Below, in pieces: positions 14,611-26,588 of a stretch of 64,000 nt of DNA. Each line of letters begins with the position of its first letter. The first letter of the stretch is position 1. Under the pieces are notes generated by a model. That model saw only the letters and a list, made by a program, of their open reading frames with translations. It had not been told where the DNA came from and searched no databases. This stretch comes from Piromyces finnis (taxonomy: Eukaryota > Neocallimastigomycota > Neocallimastigomycetes > Neocallimastigales > Neocallimastigaceae). The translations under genes and the position numbers were made by a program. Location of the stretch: NCBI GenBank assembly GCA_002104945.1, contig MCFH01000054.1, forward strand, positions 310,001 through 374,000. The letters are read 5' to 3'.

Positions 14611-16301
14611 CTAATATTTATAATGGTGGTATTCTTTAAATAAAAAAAAAAAAAGAAGGAGAGTTGACTATAAATTATATTAGTATTCATACCAAAACCA
14701 GTATCCCATGTTATTGAATTGAAATCATCCATTTTTGTTAATTTTAATATATATTTATTTTTATAATTTTTTTATTTTTTTTCTTTGTTTGTTATTATTG
14801 TTGTTAATAATATTAAATAAGAATTAATATTATTTATATATTTTCTTCTTTATTAATTCCTTTATATATATATATATATATTACTATTATTATTATTATT
14901 AAAATAGCTAATAATTGTTTTTTTTTTTTTTTTTTTTTTTTTCAAATTACAACTTGTTTTGTAATACTTTACAAAAGAAAAGTAAAATTATTTCATTTAA
15001 AATATAAAGTTTATTATAATAATAATATTATAGGATTAATAATAACTTTTCTTTATATATATTTGTTGAATGAATATATATATATAAAGAAGAGGAATAG
15101 AGAAAATTGTAAAAAAAATTACTTTTTTTTTAAACTTCTAATAAAAAGTTTAAATATTCAAAATGAAAAAAAAAAAAAAAAAAAAGTAATTTTTATAGAT
15201 AGGTTAATTTAATATATTTAAATTAAAAAAAATAAAATGAAATATATTCTATTCATATATTACAATATAATAATAATTAATATTTAATTTAATCAATAGA
15301 AATGTTTAAATTATCAATTTGAAAAAAAGAAAATTAAACTTTTTAAAATAAAAATAGAACATTACAAGAAAGAGTCATTAAGAAGGGTAATTAATATTCA
15401 ATTGACTTGTATCTTGAATAAAAACCATTAAATAATAATAATTTTCTATTTTATTATTATAATTCCTATTTTAATAATAATATAAATATATTATATACAA
15501 GAAAAAAGTGTGTTTAACCAACTCATTTATAGGATTAAATTAAAATTGATATTTAATTATCAAAAGATTCATACCACCAACTTACTAAATAAGTTATTTT
15601 TATAATCATTAAATAAAATAAAATAAAAAAAGAAATTAAAACTGAATACTTATTTAAAAATGGTTTCATTGATGGTTTATTTAAATATTTTAATGAAAAA
15701 AGTGTGTATAATAATGATAGCTTGTCATACGATTCATTAATTTTATATCATAAAATAGTTTATATATTAATTAATTCTACTTGTTATTTATTATACTATT
15801 GGTAAAATATTATAGTTACTATTATAGTTACCTACCATACTTTTAATCTTTATCTTCATATATACATAAAAAAAAAAAAAAAAAAAAAAGAATATTATTT
15901 TAATCAGGAAAATTTTTTTTTTTTTTTTACATAATATTTCCAATTGAATTTTAAAATTTTAAAGTTTCAAATAAAAGACTCGTCATCGATTAGAATATTT
16001 AAATCCATTTATATGCAAAAAAAAAATAAAAAAAATAAAGATACATAATTAATACCTTTTCAATTAATTAAGAAAGAAAAAGGAAATTGGATCATAATTA
16101 TAGAAATAAAAAATGAAGATATAAAATTTTATAAAAATTTAAAGTTTAAAAGAATTTTTCAAATTTACATTATAGGTTATAATAAAGGATAAAGTGTATT
16201 ATCCATCAATTCAATAATACAAGATTTTAAAACATTTCATTATTCCTTTTTTATTTATTACTTAAATATTTAATATAAAATATTAAAATATTTAAAAAAA
16301 A
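14524..16301. other. Divergent upstream region of Snx4 and the LRR gene
   Basis: AT-rich, with TA dinucleotide runs (about 14577-14609) and long A/T tracts. The first 210 bases may include the true first exon of Snx4 (14732-14693). The rest presumably holds the promoters of two divergent genes. No other coding segment or RNA gene seen. Confidence 0.55.
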
Positions 16302-19300
16302 ATGGAAATAAAATTAATTATTTTATATCTTTCCTGTCTATGTGTATTTATCTCATCAAAAGAAATTAATAAAATAAAATCAAATAATCATAGCCATATT
16401 CTATCTTCCGAAATAAGAAATACTAAAAAAGGTAAAAAATTATATAAAAAAGTAAAAAAGAAAAAGAAAAAAAAATAATAGATATGATTTACTTACTAAA
16501 ATAATAATATATAAAATATCTATATTTCAATAAAATAAAAATAAATAAATAAAAAAAAAAAAAAAGAATATGAAAATGAAAACGAAATAAATGATAAAAA
16601 TTTAATAAATAATAATAATATTGCCAGTATACAGCAAACAAATTATAAATCCGATAATGTTTACGATTCGGATAGTTTTACTATCGAAAAACAATCAGTT
16701 AATGCTTTAGTTGAAAGCCAACAACAATTAGAGCAGGAACAAGAAAAAGAACATGATCAGATTCAAGTACAAGAACAAAAAGAAGAACAGAAACAAGAAC
16801 AAAAAAAAGAAAAAGAAAAAGAACAAATACAAAGATTAGAACAAGAACAAAAAAAAGAAAAAGAAAAAGAACAAATACAAAGATTAGAAAAAGAACAAAA
16901 AGAAGATCAAGTACAAAATCAACAACAATTAAAACAGGAACAAAAACAAGACCAAGTACAGAATCAACAACAATTAGAACAGGAACAAAAACAAGACCAA
17001 GTACAGAATCAACAACAATTAGAACAGGAACAAAAACAAGACCAAGTACAGAATCAACAACAATTAGAACAGGAACAAAAACAAGACCAAGTACATGAAC
17101 AAAGTCAACAAAATCAACAACAACTAGAACAAGAGCAAACAAAAGAACATGTACATGAACAACAGCTTTCACCAATAACACAAACCTGTGATATAATTAC
17201 TACAACCGTAACTGCTATGATTACTCAAGAAAATACTATAACAGTTACTTTAACAGAACCCACGCACATTCAATGTGTTACTACTACAGAAACTGTTGAG
17301 ATACCTAGTTCAACATATACCACTACTAAAGAAACTATTAGTATTCAAACTAATTATGATGTATCTAATACATCTGATTTTATCCCCTTAAATAGTTTAG
17401 TATGCAAGAATTTATTAAATAACTATTTTAAACCAAATTTAATTATACACTTTGATGATAATATTACATTATTGACTTCTGGAGAAGGATTTATTATTAA
17501 TCAAGATGGAATATCTGATTGTTCAGAAAATTACTCTTTATCAAATACTAACTCGGATAAAAAATTAATGACCTATAACCCTGATAATGGTTTATGTCTT
17601 GATAAAAAGTGTCATCAAATTAAACGTGTAGTAGACTTTTCATGTAACTTTAATGACGAAGAAAATAATTTAAATAAAGAGGAAAGTATCTTCCCAACCA
17701 ATAAAACAAAATGGTTTTCAATTATTAGTGGAAAAGAAATAACAACTTATTATTATGAAAACACTCTTGTTTGTGAAGGTGAAATGTGTCCATTATCTTT
17801 CGAATGTACCTCGAAAAAAAGTAGTGGATTAGAAAATATCACCTTTAACTATTTCAATCAAAAATTAATGGTTAAACCTAATAATAGTAAAGATGTTGAG
17901 ATTTTCACAAATAATTCTCAAGTTAACGCTGTTTTAACAATATTTTCAGGATTAAATATAATTGTATATATTTAAATAATAATTTATATCAAAATAATGA
18001 TAATAATAGTAAAAAAATAATAATAATAAGTATTTGAAATATTTTCTAATTATACAACTAAATAATTAAAAATACATTTTATATTTGTATATATATTTAA
18101 TATTTATCTTATTGATAGAAAACTGTCGATGAAAATATTAATGTATGTGATTATACCGACTATATTACATGTTTTAATGGAAAATTTATTAAATTGTAAA
18201 TTATTTTTTTTTTCTTTATCATATATATATAAATAATTGGATATATAGAGTATAAATTATATAATAATTTATATTTTATATAGAAAGAATTTATCATATA
18301 ATATTAAAGAAATTAATTATTTAATCTTTTTTTTTTTTTATTAATATTTGTATAAAATTATTATTTTACCATCTACAAATTTTTATAATTTAATTATTCT
18401 AGGAATTTATCATCATATGAAATAACCAATGACCTATGGGGATTTATTTTTAAATTAGAATATTTAGAAGAATTATATTTACATAATTGTAAATTGACTT
18501 CAGCTTTTCTTCAAAGTATTGATCGTTTATCACATTTAAAGGTTTTAGATGTTTCTAAAAATTCCATAACGAATGGATTAAAATATATCGCTGAACTCAA
18601 AAATTTAGAGCTTTTGTAAATATAGAGTTAAAAATATACCTATAATTGTTTTTCCTTAAAAAATTACTAATATTATAATGATTACCTTTATTAAATATAA
18701 TGTATAATATTATGTTATATATATTTGATATTCAATGCTACTTACAGAAATATATCCAACAATCCAATTACTGATAATATTGCAATTTTAGAAAAAATTA
18801 AACACACTCTGGAAACATTTAACGCATCTAATACCCAAATTAAAGGAGACATTAATACAATTTCAAATCTATCAAATATTAAAAAAGTGTAATTATTTAT
18901 ATTTACTTTGTAATTTTTAAACTATATAAAAAAGTATAATTGAAAAAAAAAAAACTAATTCTATATATATCTGATATTAAAAAAAAATAATAATTACATC
19001 TTTAGATTTCTTTCTAATTCAAATATATCTGGAGATATTTCAGTTCTATATATTAAAAAAAGAAGGTATAGATGTATTATAAAATAAGATGCTTTCGTAA
19101 ACACTATTTACTTAATAAAAACAAAATTATTTTATTTAAAATAATTTTATAGTAATATCATCAAAAAGAGTGATTACATCCTACCACATTCATTGACACA
19201 CCTGTAATTAATTAATATTTTAATTTAAAAAAAATATAATAATATAGTTATTAATTGAATTATTATTTAATATATATATATATAATAAAATAACAGAGAT

Positions 19301-21742
19301 ATTTCAATGACTAGTATTAAAGGAAATATCAATGATTTATTTACAAATCCTTGTAACCTTGAATATATGTAAGCTTTTGTTTTAACCAATCTTTAAGTTA
19401 TTTCAATACTTTTTATTATTTTACTACCAATAACATATATTAATTTTTTATTCTACTTTTTGTCATCATTTTATATATATATTTTTTTTTGATAAATATA
19501 GAAACATAAGTAATACACAAATAATAGGATCAATTCCATCTAATTTATATCAATGTCAAAATTTAAAATCAATGTAAATAATTTAAAAATATAAAAAAAT
19601 TATAATGAAAATAATACTAATATATTTTTTATATCTTTTTTTTTCTTTTAGTAATTTATCAAATACTCCTGTTATTGGTGAAATTTCTCCAGATATTAAA
19701 AATTTAACTAAATTGAAGGAAATGTTAGTAGTAAATATACTTTTATATACAAGAAAATATAAAAAAAAAAAAAAAAAAAAAATACTAAAATTTGTTTTTG
19801 TTTTTTTTTCTTTTAATATTGCAATACTTTTTTTATTTATTAGTATCTTATCCAGTACAGATATTAATAATATTAATTTGGAATATTTTATGACAATGCC
19901 AGATTTGGAAATTATGTAAATTTTTAAACCGATAGAAAAAAAATTTTTTTTCTTCAAAGATTATATAATAATAAAAAAAAAAATTGTTTTTAATAAACTT
20001 TTTTTTTATTAAATATATATATATATAAATATATATTATTAGTAATATATCACAAACAAAAACTAGTGGAATAATACCTGAAGATATTTCTAAATTAAAG
20101 AAATTAATCGTATTTGATATTCATAGTACAAAAATTGAAGGTTATGTTCCTAATGATTTCTTTAACCTAAATACATTAAATATTGTTGATCTTTCTAACA
20201 CCTTCCTTTGTGGTGGTTATAACGAAGATGTATGTGGTATGAATTCAAAAATGGATGGTTCTATTCGTACTATTCCAAGTTGTAAAGTAAATATTAATAT
20301 GTGTAATAATTGTTCTTTCTGTCCAACAACGTGTAATCCTATAATATTTAAATATACCTTTATGGATTGGAATAATTATGAGGAAGTTTCCTTTGAAAAA
20401 GATGTATATAATCCTTCAAGAGTTCTTTGTAAAGGTTCAACATATACCTGTCCTGTATCTTACTATTTCTGTGTGAGTAAATATAATATGGATAATAATG
20501 TCAATAAAATTCATTTCAATACTACTACAGGTAATATTGAAATGAATACATATGCTAATTTTATTAATACTGAAAGTCTTTTAGAACCCATGGATGAATC
20601 AATCTTACAAGAATTACACGGAGAAATTAATAATAATGAAAACTCATCTGAGGCAGAAAAAGATATTATGAATTTCTCATCAAATGATGATCTTATTACG
20701 GAATCTCCAACTCAAAAAGAAATGTCCAAACAAATTATTCAAGAGAAAATACTAGAATTAAATAATGAATCTGAAATGAATTTGCCAAGTAAGAACGAAA
20801 CAGATACCAACCTACCTATGAATGAATCTACCAACCCCGCCGCCGCCGATAACGACAATTCTAATCCATCAAATCAAACAGAGCAAAATCAAACCAATCC
20901 TTCTAATGATAAAGACATTGAATACTATAAAAATTACTATAAAAATTATTATAATGACTACTATAAGAATGAAAGTGATCAAAAAGTATATAAAATAATT
21001 GCTCTTGCCGTATTAATCTGTTGGGCTCTTGGATTATTCTTATTCATTGTATGGATTTTAATAAAACATAATGATAGTAATAGATATGGCAGAAAATCTT
21101 ATGATTTGTATGTTATCCTATAAAAAAAAACTTTTATATATATATTTAAAAAAAAAAAAAAAGATTAATATAATACACTTGGATATATATATATATATAC
21201 TAATAGATTTATTATATTACTTTTAACTCTATAATTTTATTATATATATTTATAAATATTTATATATATTATATATATATATTTATAGCCTTTTATTAAT
21301 ACCAGCAGCTATTATTTCTTTCCCATTTTCTATAATATTTATGTTTATCTATTATTGTGTTACTACCCGTTCACCATGCCTTCCAAAATACGATGTTGAT
21401 TTAATTATTGAAATGGGTCAAAATAGTGAAGCTTTCAAAAACTTTATTCAATCAAGAACACCACCACCAAATAATAAAAATAATAGTGATCAGAAAAATA
21501 ATAATAAAGATAATAAACAACCTGTTACCAAAAGTAATAATATTTCTACACCATCAAATAAAAATCATGAAAATGCATCTTATAAAAATTCTAAATATAC
21601 CCATAGTATGAGTAGTGTTAATAGTAGTAGTAGTAGTGACAGTAGTAATAGTGACAATAGTAGTGATAGCAGTAGCAGTAGCAGTAGTACAGAAAGTTAT
21701 AATAATAAAAAGACTAGTATCAACAGAAGAGTCATTTATTAA
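16302..21742 (+). CDS. Secreted/membrane LRR protein with Gln-rich repeat, 13 exons, 1291 aa
   Basis: Exons: 16302-16431, 16567-17963, 18119-18195, 18403-18615, 18748-18888, 19006-19065, 19153-19203, 19297-19368, 19502-19573, 19652-19723, 19844-19915, 20043-21107, 21289-21742; 1292 codons close. Order: signal peptide (residues 1-19); Gln/Glu/Lys-rich region with a 15-residue tandem repeat; Thr-rich stretch; a Cys-paired cap (CDYTDYITC); about twelve 24-residue LRRs of the plant-like type (LSNTPVIGEISPDI, VPNDF); a Cys-rich cap (CNNCSFCPTTC); an Asn/Ser/Glu linker; two hydrophobic segments near residues 1103-1126 and 1141-1163; then an Asn/Ser-rich tail. No kinase domain is present. LRR exons begin and end in phase 2. 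With two membrane passes the tail would return to the lumenal or extracellular side if the signal peptide is cleaved. Cell-surface recognition or adhesion is a guess; no family name is certain. Confidence 0.83.
16911..17090 (+). repeat. 45-bp coding tandem repeat, 4 copies
   Basis: Four head-to-tail 45-bp units start at 16911, 16956, 17001 and 17046. Each encodes the 15-residue unit VQNQQQLEQEQKQDQ with small changes in the first copy. Flanking DNA (16740-16910 and 17091-17165) encodes related but decayed Gln/Glu/Lys repeats. The near identity of copies 2-4 points to recent unequal exchange or slippage. Confidence 0.92.
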
Positions 21743-22428
21743 AAGAATATATATATATATAAAATTTACTTTTATTGATAAAAAATTTAATCGATCATAA
21801 TTTTCATCCACATATTTCATAACACTAAAACACCCCCCCCCCCCCATAAATTATATTCTCAATTCAAAAAAAAAGAAATAAATTAAATATTAATAATTTT
21901 TATTTGTAAATAGATTTTTTTTCTTATATTAAAAAATATAATAAAAAATGAATAATTATAAAAGAAATATTAAAAAATAAATTGTTTTATAGTATTTTTT
22001 TTTTTTTTCATTTGTTTTCTAAAAATGTAATTATAATAATTAGAAAATAAATTGTATTGAAAAAAAAATATATATATATATATACTATAAACATTTTTGG
22101 TATTCTATCAAAGTCTAAATATTTTTTTTTTTTATATATAATATTGTAAATAGATATAATTATAAAATTCTCTTTTTTTACATGTTATTTCATAATATTA
22201 ATTAAAAAAAAAATAAAATTAACCATCTAAATTAAATAAGACATATATATATTATTATTAAAAAAAAAAAAAAGAGTATTTTAAATTTGTTTTTCAGTGG
22301 TTGAGTTGGTAACTACTATTTATATATGTATAATTGATTATATGATAAAAAAAACATTATGATGGATTGTTTGGTTTTTTGTTGTTATTTCTAAATAATG
22401 ATAATTGTGTTTTGGTACTGAATCATAT
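21743..22428. other. Convergent spacer with a poly-C tract
   Basis: Lies between the 3' ends of the LRR gene and the Pol I subunit gene. Mostly A/T tracts and TA runs. It contains a 13-base C homopolymer at 21833-21845, a striking exception to the local composition. No coding signal seen. Confidence 0.65.
21833..21845. repeat. Poly-C homopolymer (13 C)
   Basis: Thirteen consecutive C (G on the minus strand), about 90 bases after the LRR stop codon. It would lie in the 3' UTR or just beyond it. Confidence 0.95.
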
Positions 22429-25400
22429 TTATTCAATTTCTAACTTCAATCTAATCTTCATTGAAAGTAATTCAGTACATAAGTATCTGAATACATATGG
22501 AACAGAAATTAAATCTATGTGTTTATGAGTATTACATGTACCACAAATAACACTTTCTCTCTTGGATGGAATAACAGTAGTATTTGGAACAGCCATTGGT
22601 GATAATATAGAACCACACTTCTTACATACGTAAGCCTAAAAAATAAAAAATGAAAAAAAAAAAAATACATATTAATAAATATTTTTAATTAATTTTCTTG
22701 TAAAAAAATTCATTCATTCTATTTAATTGTAAATTACTTGTGAGTAATCAGAACAATTCATCAATCTGTCTTGAAGTGTGAAGGAAACACCGTGAGCTAA
22801 TAATGAATCTCTTTCCATTTCACCGAAACGGATACCACCAGCTCTCTTTCTACCCTTAACTGGTTGTTGAGTTAAGTTGTGAACTGGACCAGTAGTACGT
22901 ACTTGGTACTTATCTGAAACCATGTGACGAAGACGTTGGTAGTAAACAACCTATTCAAAATAAAACATTCAACATTTATATAGAAACTATTAACATACAC
23001 ACTCTAATTTGATAATAATATCCAAAAACCAAAAAAAAAAATATTATTTAAAAATACTTACACCAAGATAAATATCAGCCTTGAATTCCTTACCAGTAAT
23101 ACCACTGTACATTGGTTCATTACCATAATAGTTGTAACCAGCTGCTCTTAATTGTTCACCGAAGTAATCAACAGCAGTTTGGTGGTCTTCAGAGAATTGG
23201 AATGGAGTAGAATCTTGAGCAATACCATGAAGGGCACCACTCTTACCAGCAATACTTTCGACAAACATACCGATAGTCATACGAGATGGGAAAGCGTGTG
23301 GGTTAATAATAACATCTGGAACAATACCAGATTCAGAGAATGGCATATCAATCATTGGCCACTTTAAGGAACAAACACCCTTTTGACCGTGTCTGGAAGA
23401 GAACTTATCACCAATAATTGGTCTACGAGTAATTCTAATCTTAATTTGTGCCTTTTGGAAACCGCGGTTGTTTGATTCATCACCTAAAGCACGAACTTCT
23501 TGAACAAAACCATCTTCAATTTCCTTGTACTTGACAATCTTAGTTTGACCAGAAGTTTCATCATAGTAAGAGTATAAAGCACATCCAGTGGTAAGCTTAG
23601 CACCGATGATTGGTAAACCATCTTGATCTAAGGTTTGCTTAGCCTTTTCGATTTCTTCCATGTTACGTAAATTACTGGTAGATTGTTGGAATTTGAAGTA
23701 GCAAGCATTTGGTTCACCCTTTGGGCACTTTTCAGTTAAATCAATGAAATGACTCTTGTAAATAATACCGTGACCAAAACCACGTTCTTCAGAAGACTTA
23801 TTTAAGATCATAGCATCTTCCATATCGTAACCAGTGTAGGAAATGACAGCAACGACAGCATTCATACCATTTGGATAGTAATCTAACTTGTATTTATCAT
23901 GCATCTTTGGTCTAACAATTGGAGTTTGACCAGTTTGTAAACGATACATCTTGTTATCAGTTCTACTTGGAAGATTGTGTGCTGGAGTACCCATAGTTTG
24001 TTTACCCATCTGGCATTGGTAAAGATTTCTTGGAGATTGGTTAAAGTCAGAGAATGGAGTCATGTTAGCAATAACACTAAGAATATCTGTTGGAGAGAAA
24101 TCTTGATGGGTGGTAACACCTGGAACAATATCTTCATTCAAACATGCAATTTCCATATAAACTTGTTCTAAACTACCAACCATATCTTTCTTTCCATTAG
24201 CTAAATACTTAACTGGACGCATCATTCTGGACATTGTAGTGAAAATGAAAAGACCTGGATATTGACCACCACGAGATGGTGGAATGAAAGCAAGTTCAGT
24301 ATCTAATGGAATACCATGGGTACCATTGACCTTCCAGAAACGAAGAGTATCAGCAACTTCCTTAGCCTTTTTGGCACTACACCAACCAACAACCTTACCA
24401 TCGATCATAACCATAATAGTTTGTTCCATTAAATCGTCATCAGTCTTATCTTCATCAGAAAGGGTAATTTGTTTGTCAGTAATAATTGGGTTAAGATAGA
24501 TTGGAGAAACACCAAGACTAATAATAAGTTTTGGTAATTTAGAGACATCATTTTCAGTTGTAATAATTTTACAAGTATGACTAAGGTGATTTAAAAGACC
24601 ACATGGACCACCATCTGGAGTGTGTACTGGACAAAGGAAACCCCAAGCTTCTGGAAGTAACTTTCTTACAGAAGTAGTCTTTAATTCGGCAAAGAAAGAA
24701 CCACGATGGATAGATCTAAAGTGAGAAAGGTATCTGTAGTAATTTAATTTTTCTGCAACGACAGTATAACCAGAAACTTGTTGTAAATCCAAACCAGTAT
24801 TAGTAATTAAATTACCAGTAGCAAGGAAAAATTCCATCTTACGACCAACATCCATATTAACCTTTGAAGTAACCTTTTGAATATACTTAAGGTTAAAGAA
24901 ATCGACGGAAGCAAGACCACGACGGATATCTTGATTAATTTGACCCTTAATAGCAGAAAGAATATCGACTAATTTTTCTTTAATATGAGCTAAGTAAAGG
25001 AAACCACCTAAAAGAACTTCTTGGTTCATTGGAGAATCTGGATTATCTGGAACACATTTACCAGCAACAAGAGCATATAATTTTTGAAGCATGTAAATTA
25101 AAATGTTGAATTTTTCTCTGTCATCATCAAGGTGAACAAGAATAACTCTCTTAAGGAATTCCTTACCAACTTCAAGAGCATTCATATCATCTGGAGAATC
25201 CATCATAACATGGAACTTAGTTCCAAGGTAAGCAAGGCATTGTTCACGGTTGAATAAGTTGAATTTCTTGAAATCTCTTAAAAGTAATTCCATACGGTCA
25301 GTAACAAATGTATCTTGAACTTCACGATCACTGTTTCCCATAATAACTCTTTCGAAAATTTCCTTATCACTGCATTCAACTAAGGACTTTAAAATTAACA

Positions 25401-26588
25401 TTAAAGGAACCATATATTCTTGCTTACGGTAAATGAAACGTAAAGTAACATTACCATCAGTACAGTAATGAATAGTAATAGTTTGGGAAGTTTGATCTGG
25501 TCTAGCACAACGAATTGATACACCAAAGTGAGTGTAAGTTGGACCACGATTTTGGAAACTGGAACGAATTAAAGCAATTGGGTTGTTTCTACGTGGAATA
25601 ATTAAAAGACGAATTAAACGTTCAATACCATTAATAACGAAATAACCACCAAATTCTTCTGAATCTTCACTCTTTTTAATTAATTCAGCTGAAGATAAAC
25701 CGTATAAATTACATTTTGAAGACTAATATTATTGTTGTTTACATCAAATAAAAAAAAAGCAATCACATGTTATTTATTATTAAAAATGATATTATAATAA
25801 ATTTTTTATTATATATCAAATATAAAAAAAGAAATTAAATTAATTTTTATGTTTTTTTAAAATGATATAAAAATTTTCGAATATTAAAAACCATTTTTTA
25901 AAAAAAAAGCATATTTATATTTATTTTGGCATATTTATACTTACTCTAACCATAATTGGAAGGTAACCTAAGTTTTTAATTTCACTATTTTCTGGACCAT
26001 CATTAACAGTCCAACATAATTTAGCTTGCATCTTTGATTTGTAAGTGACACCTCTTTCACGACATTCATATGGATATAATAATTTGGAATGACCGTCACA
26101 CATGATTGAAGGTTTACCAACATTAACTTCTTCTATCCAAACTATTATTTCAAAAAGTTATTAATTCATTGAAAAATATATATGAAAAGAAATTATATTA
26201 ATATCATAAATTAAATTTTATTTATTAATATATTATAAATATTTTAGTTTTTAATAGTTATTAACATCCCAGTGTAATACTTAGAAAATAAAAATATATT
26301 AAAAAAAATATAGATTTAAAATATTTTTGTCTTTTTATAATTACATTTTAATTTATTTCCTTTGGATCCTTCAGAATCCTTTCCATCAAAAATAACAAAT
26401 GGACTAATATCTTCAACTGCACGATCTAATAAACCCTTTCCATCAGTGCTTCCTTCAACATGAAAAATTGCGTTAAAACTTTCAACATGTGGTTCTGATA
26501 ATTTTTGTAATTCTGGAGCATTACATCCAGTTTTAGAAGGAAATTTGAATTCCTTTTCTCTTTCTAATGTATGAAATGTTGATGGCAT
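22429..26588 (-). CDS. RPA2: RNA polymerase I second-largest subunit (Rpa135/POLR1B), 5 exons, 1173 aa
   Basis: Exons: 26588-26345, 26141-25945, 25722-23062, 22950-22738, 22635-22429; 1174 codons close. This is the beta-like subunit that with the largest subunit forms the active site of Pol I, making the rRNA precursor in the nucleolus. Seen: the N-terminal [10 protein letters not shown] block; [46 protein letters not shown] (about residues 918-929) in the hybrid-binding region; [16 protein letters not shown]; and a C-terminal zinc site C1109, C1112, C1136, C1139. The N-terminus and the words HVESFNA and [20 protein letters not shown] fit Pol I rather than Pol II or III. Length matches yeast Rpa135 (about 1200 aa). 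Codons use more C and G at third positions than neighbours, as expected for a strongly expressed gene (inference). Confidence 0.95.

Noticed and set aside
16699-17181. 160-codon Val/Leu/Phe-rich frame on the minus strand
   Set aside because: It is the antisense of the Gln/Glu-rich repeat of the LRR gene; the sense frame has a signal peptide, splice sites and continuity.
19583-19957. Opposing Ile/Lys-rich frames over 19583-19957
   Set aside because: Read-through of LRR exons 10-11 and their A/T introns; the 72-nt exon model explains the sequence.
16302-21742. LRR receptor kinase
   Set aside because: No kinase motif after the membrane segments; the tail is Asn/Ser-rich and ends at 21742.
22429-26588. 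RNA polymerase II subunit Rpb2
   Set aside because: Core motifs are shared, but the N-terminus and [14 protein letters not shown] context fit Pol I.
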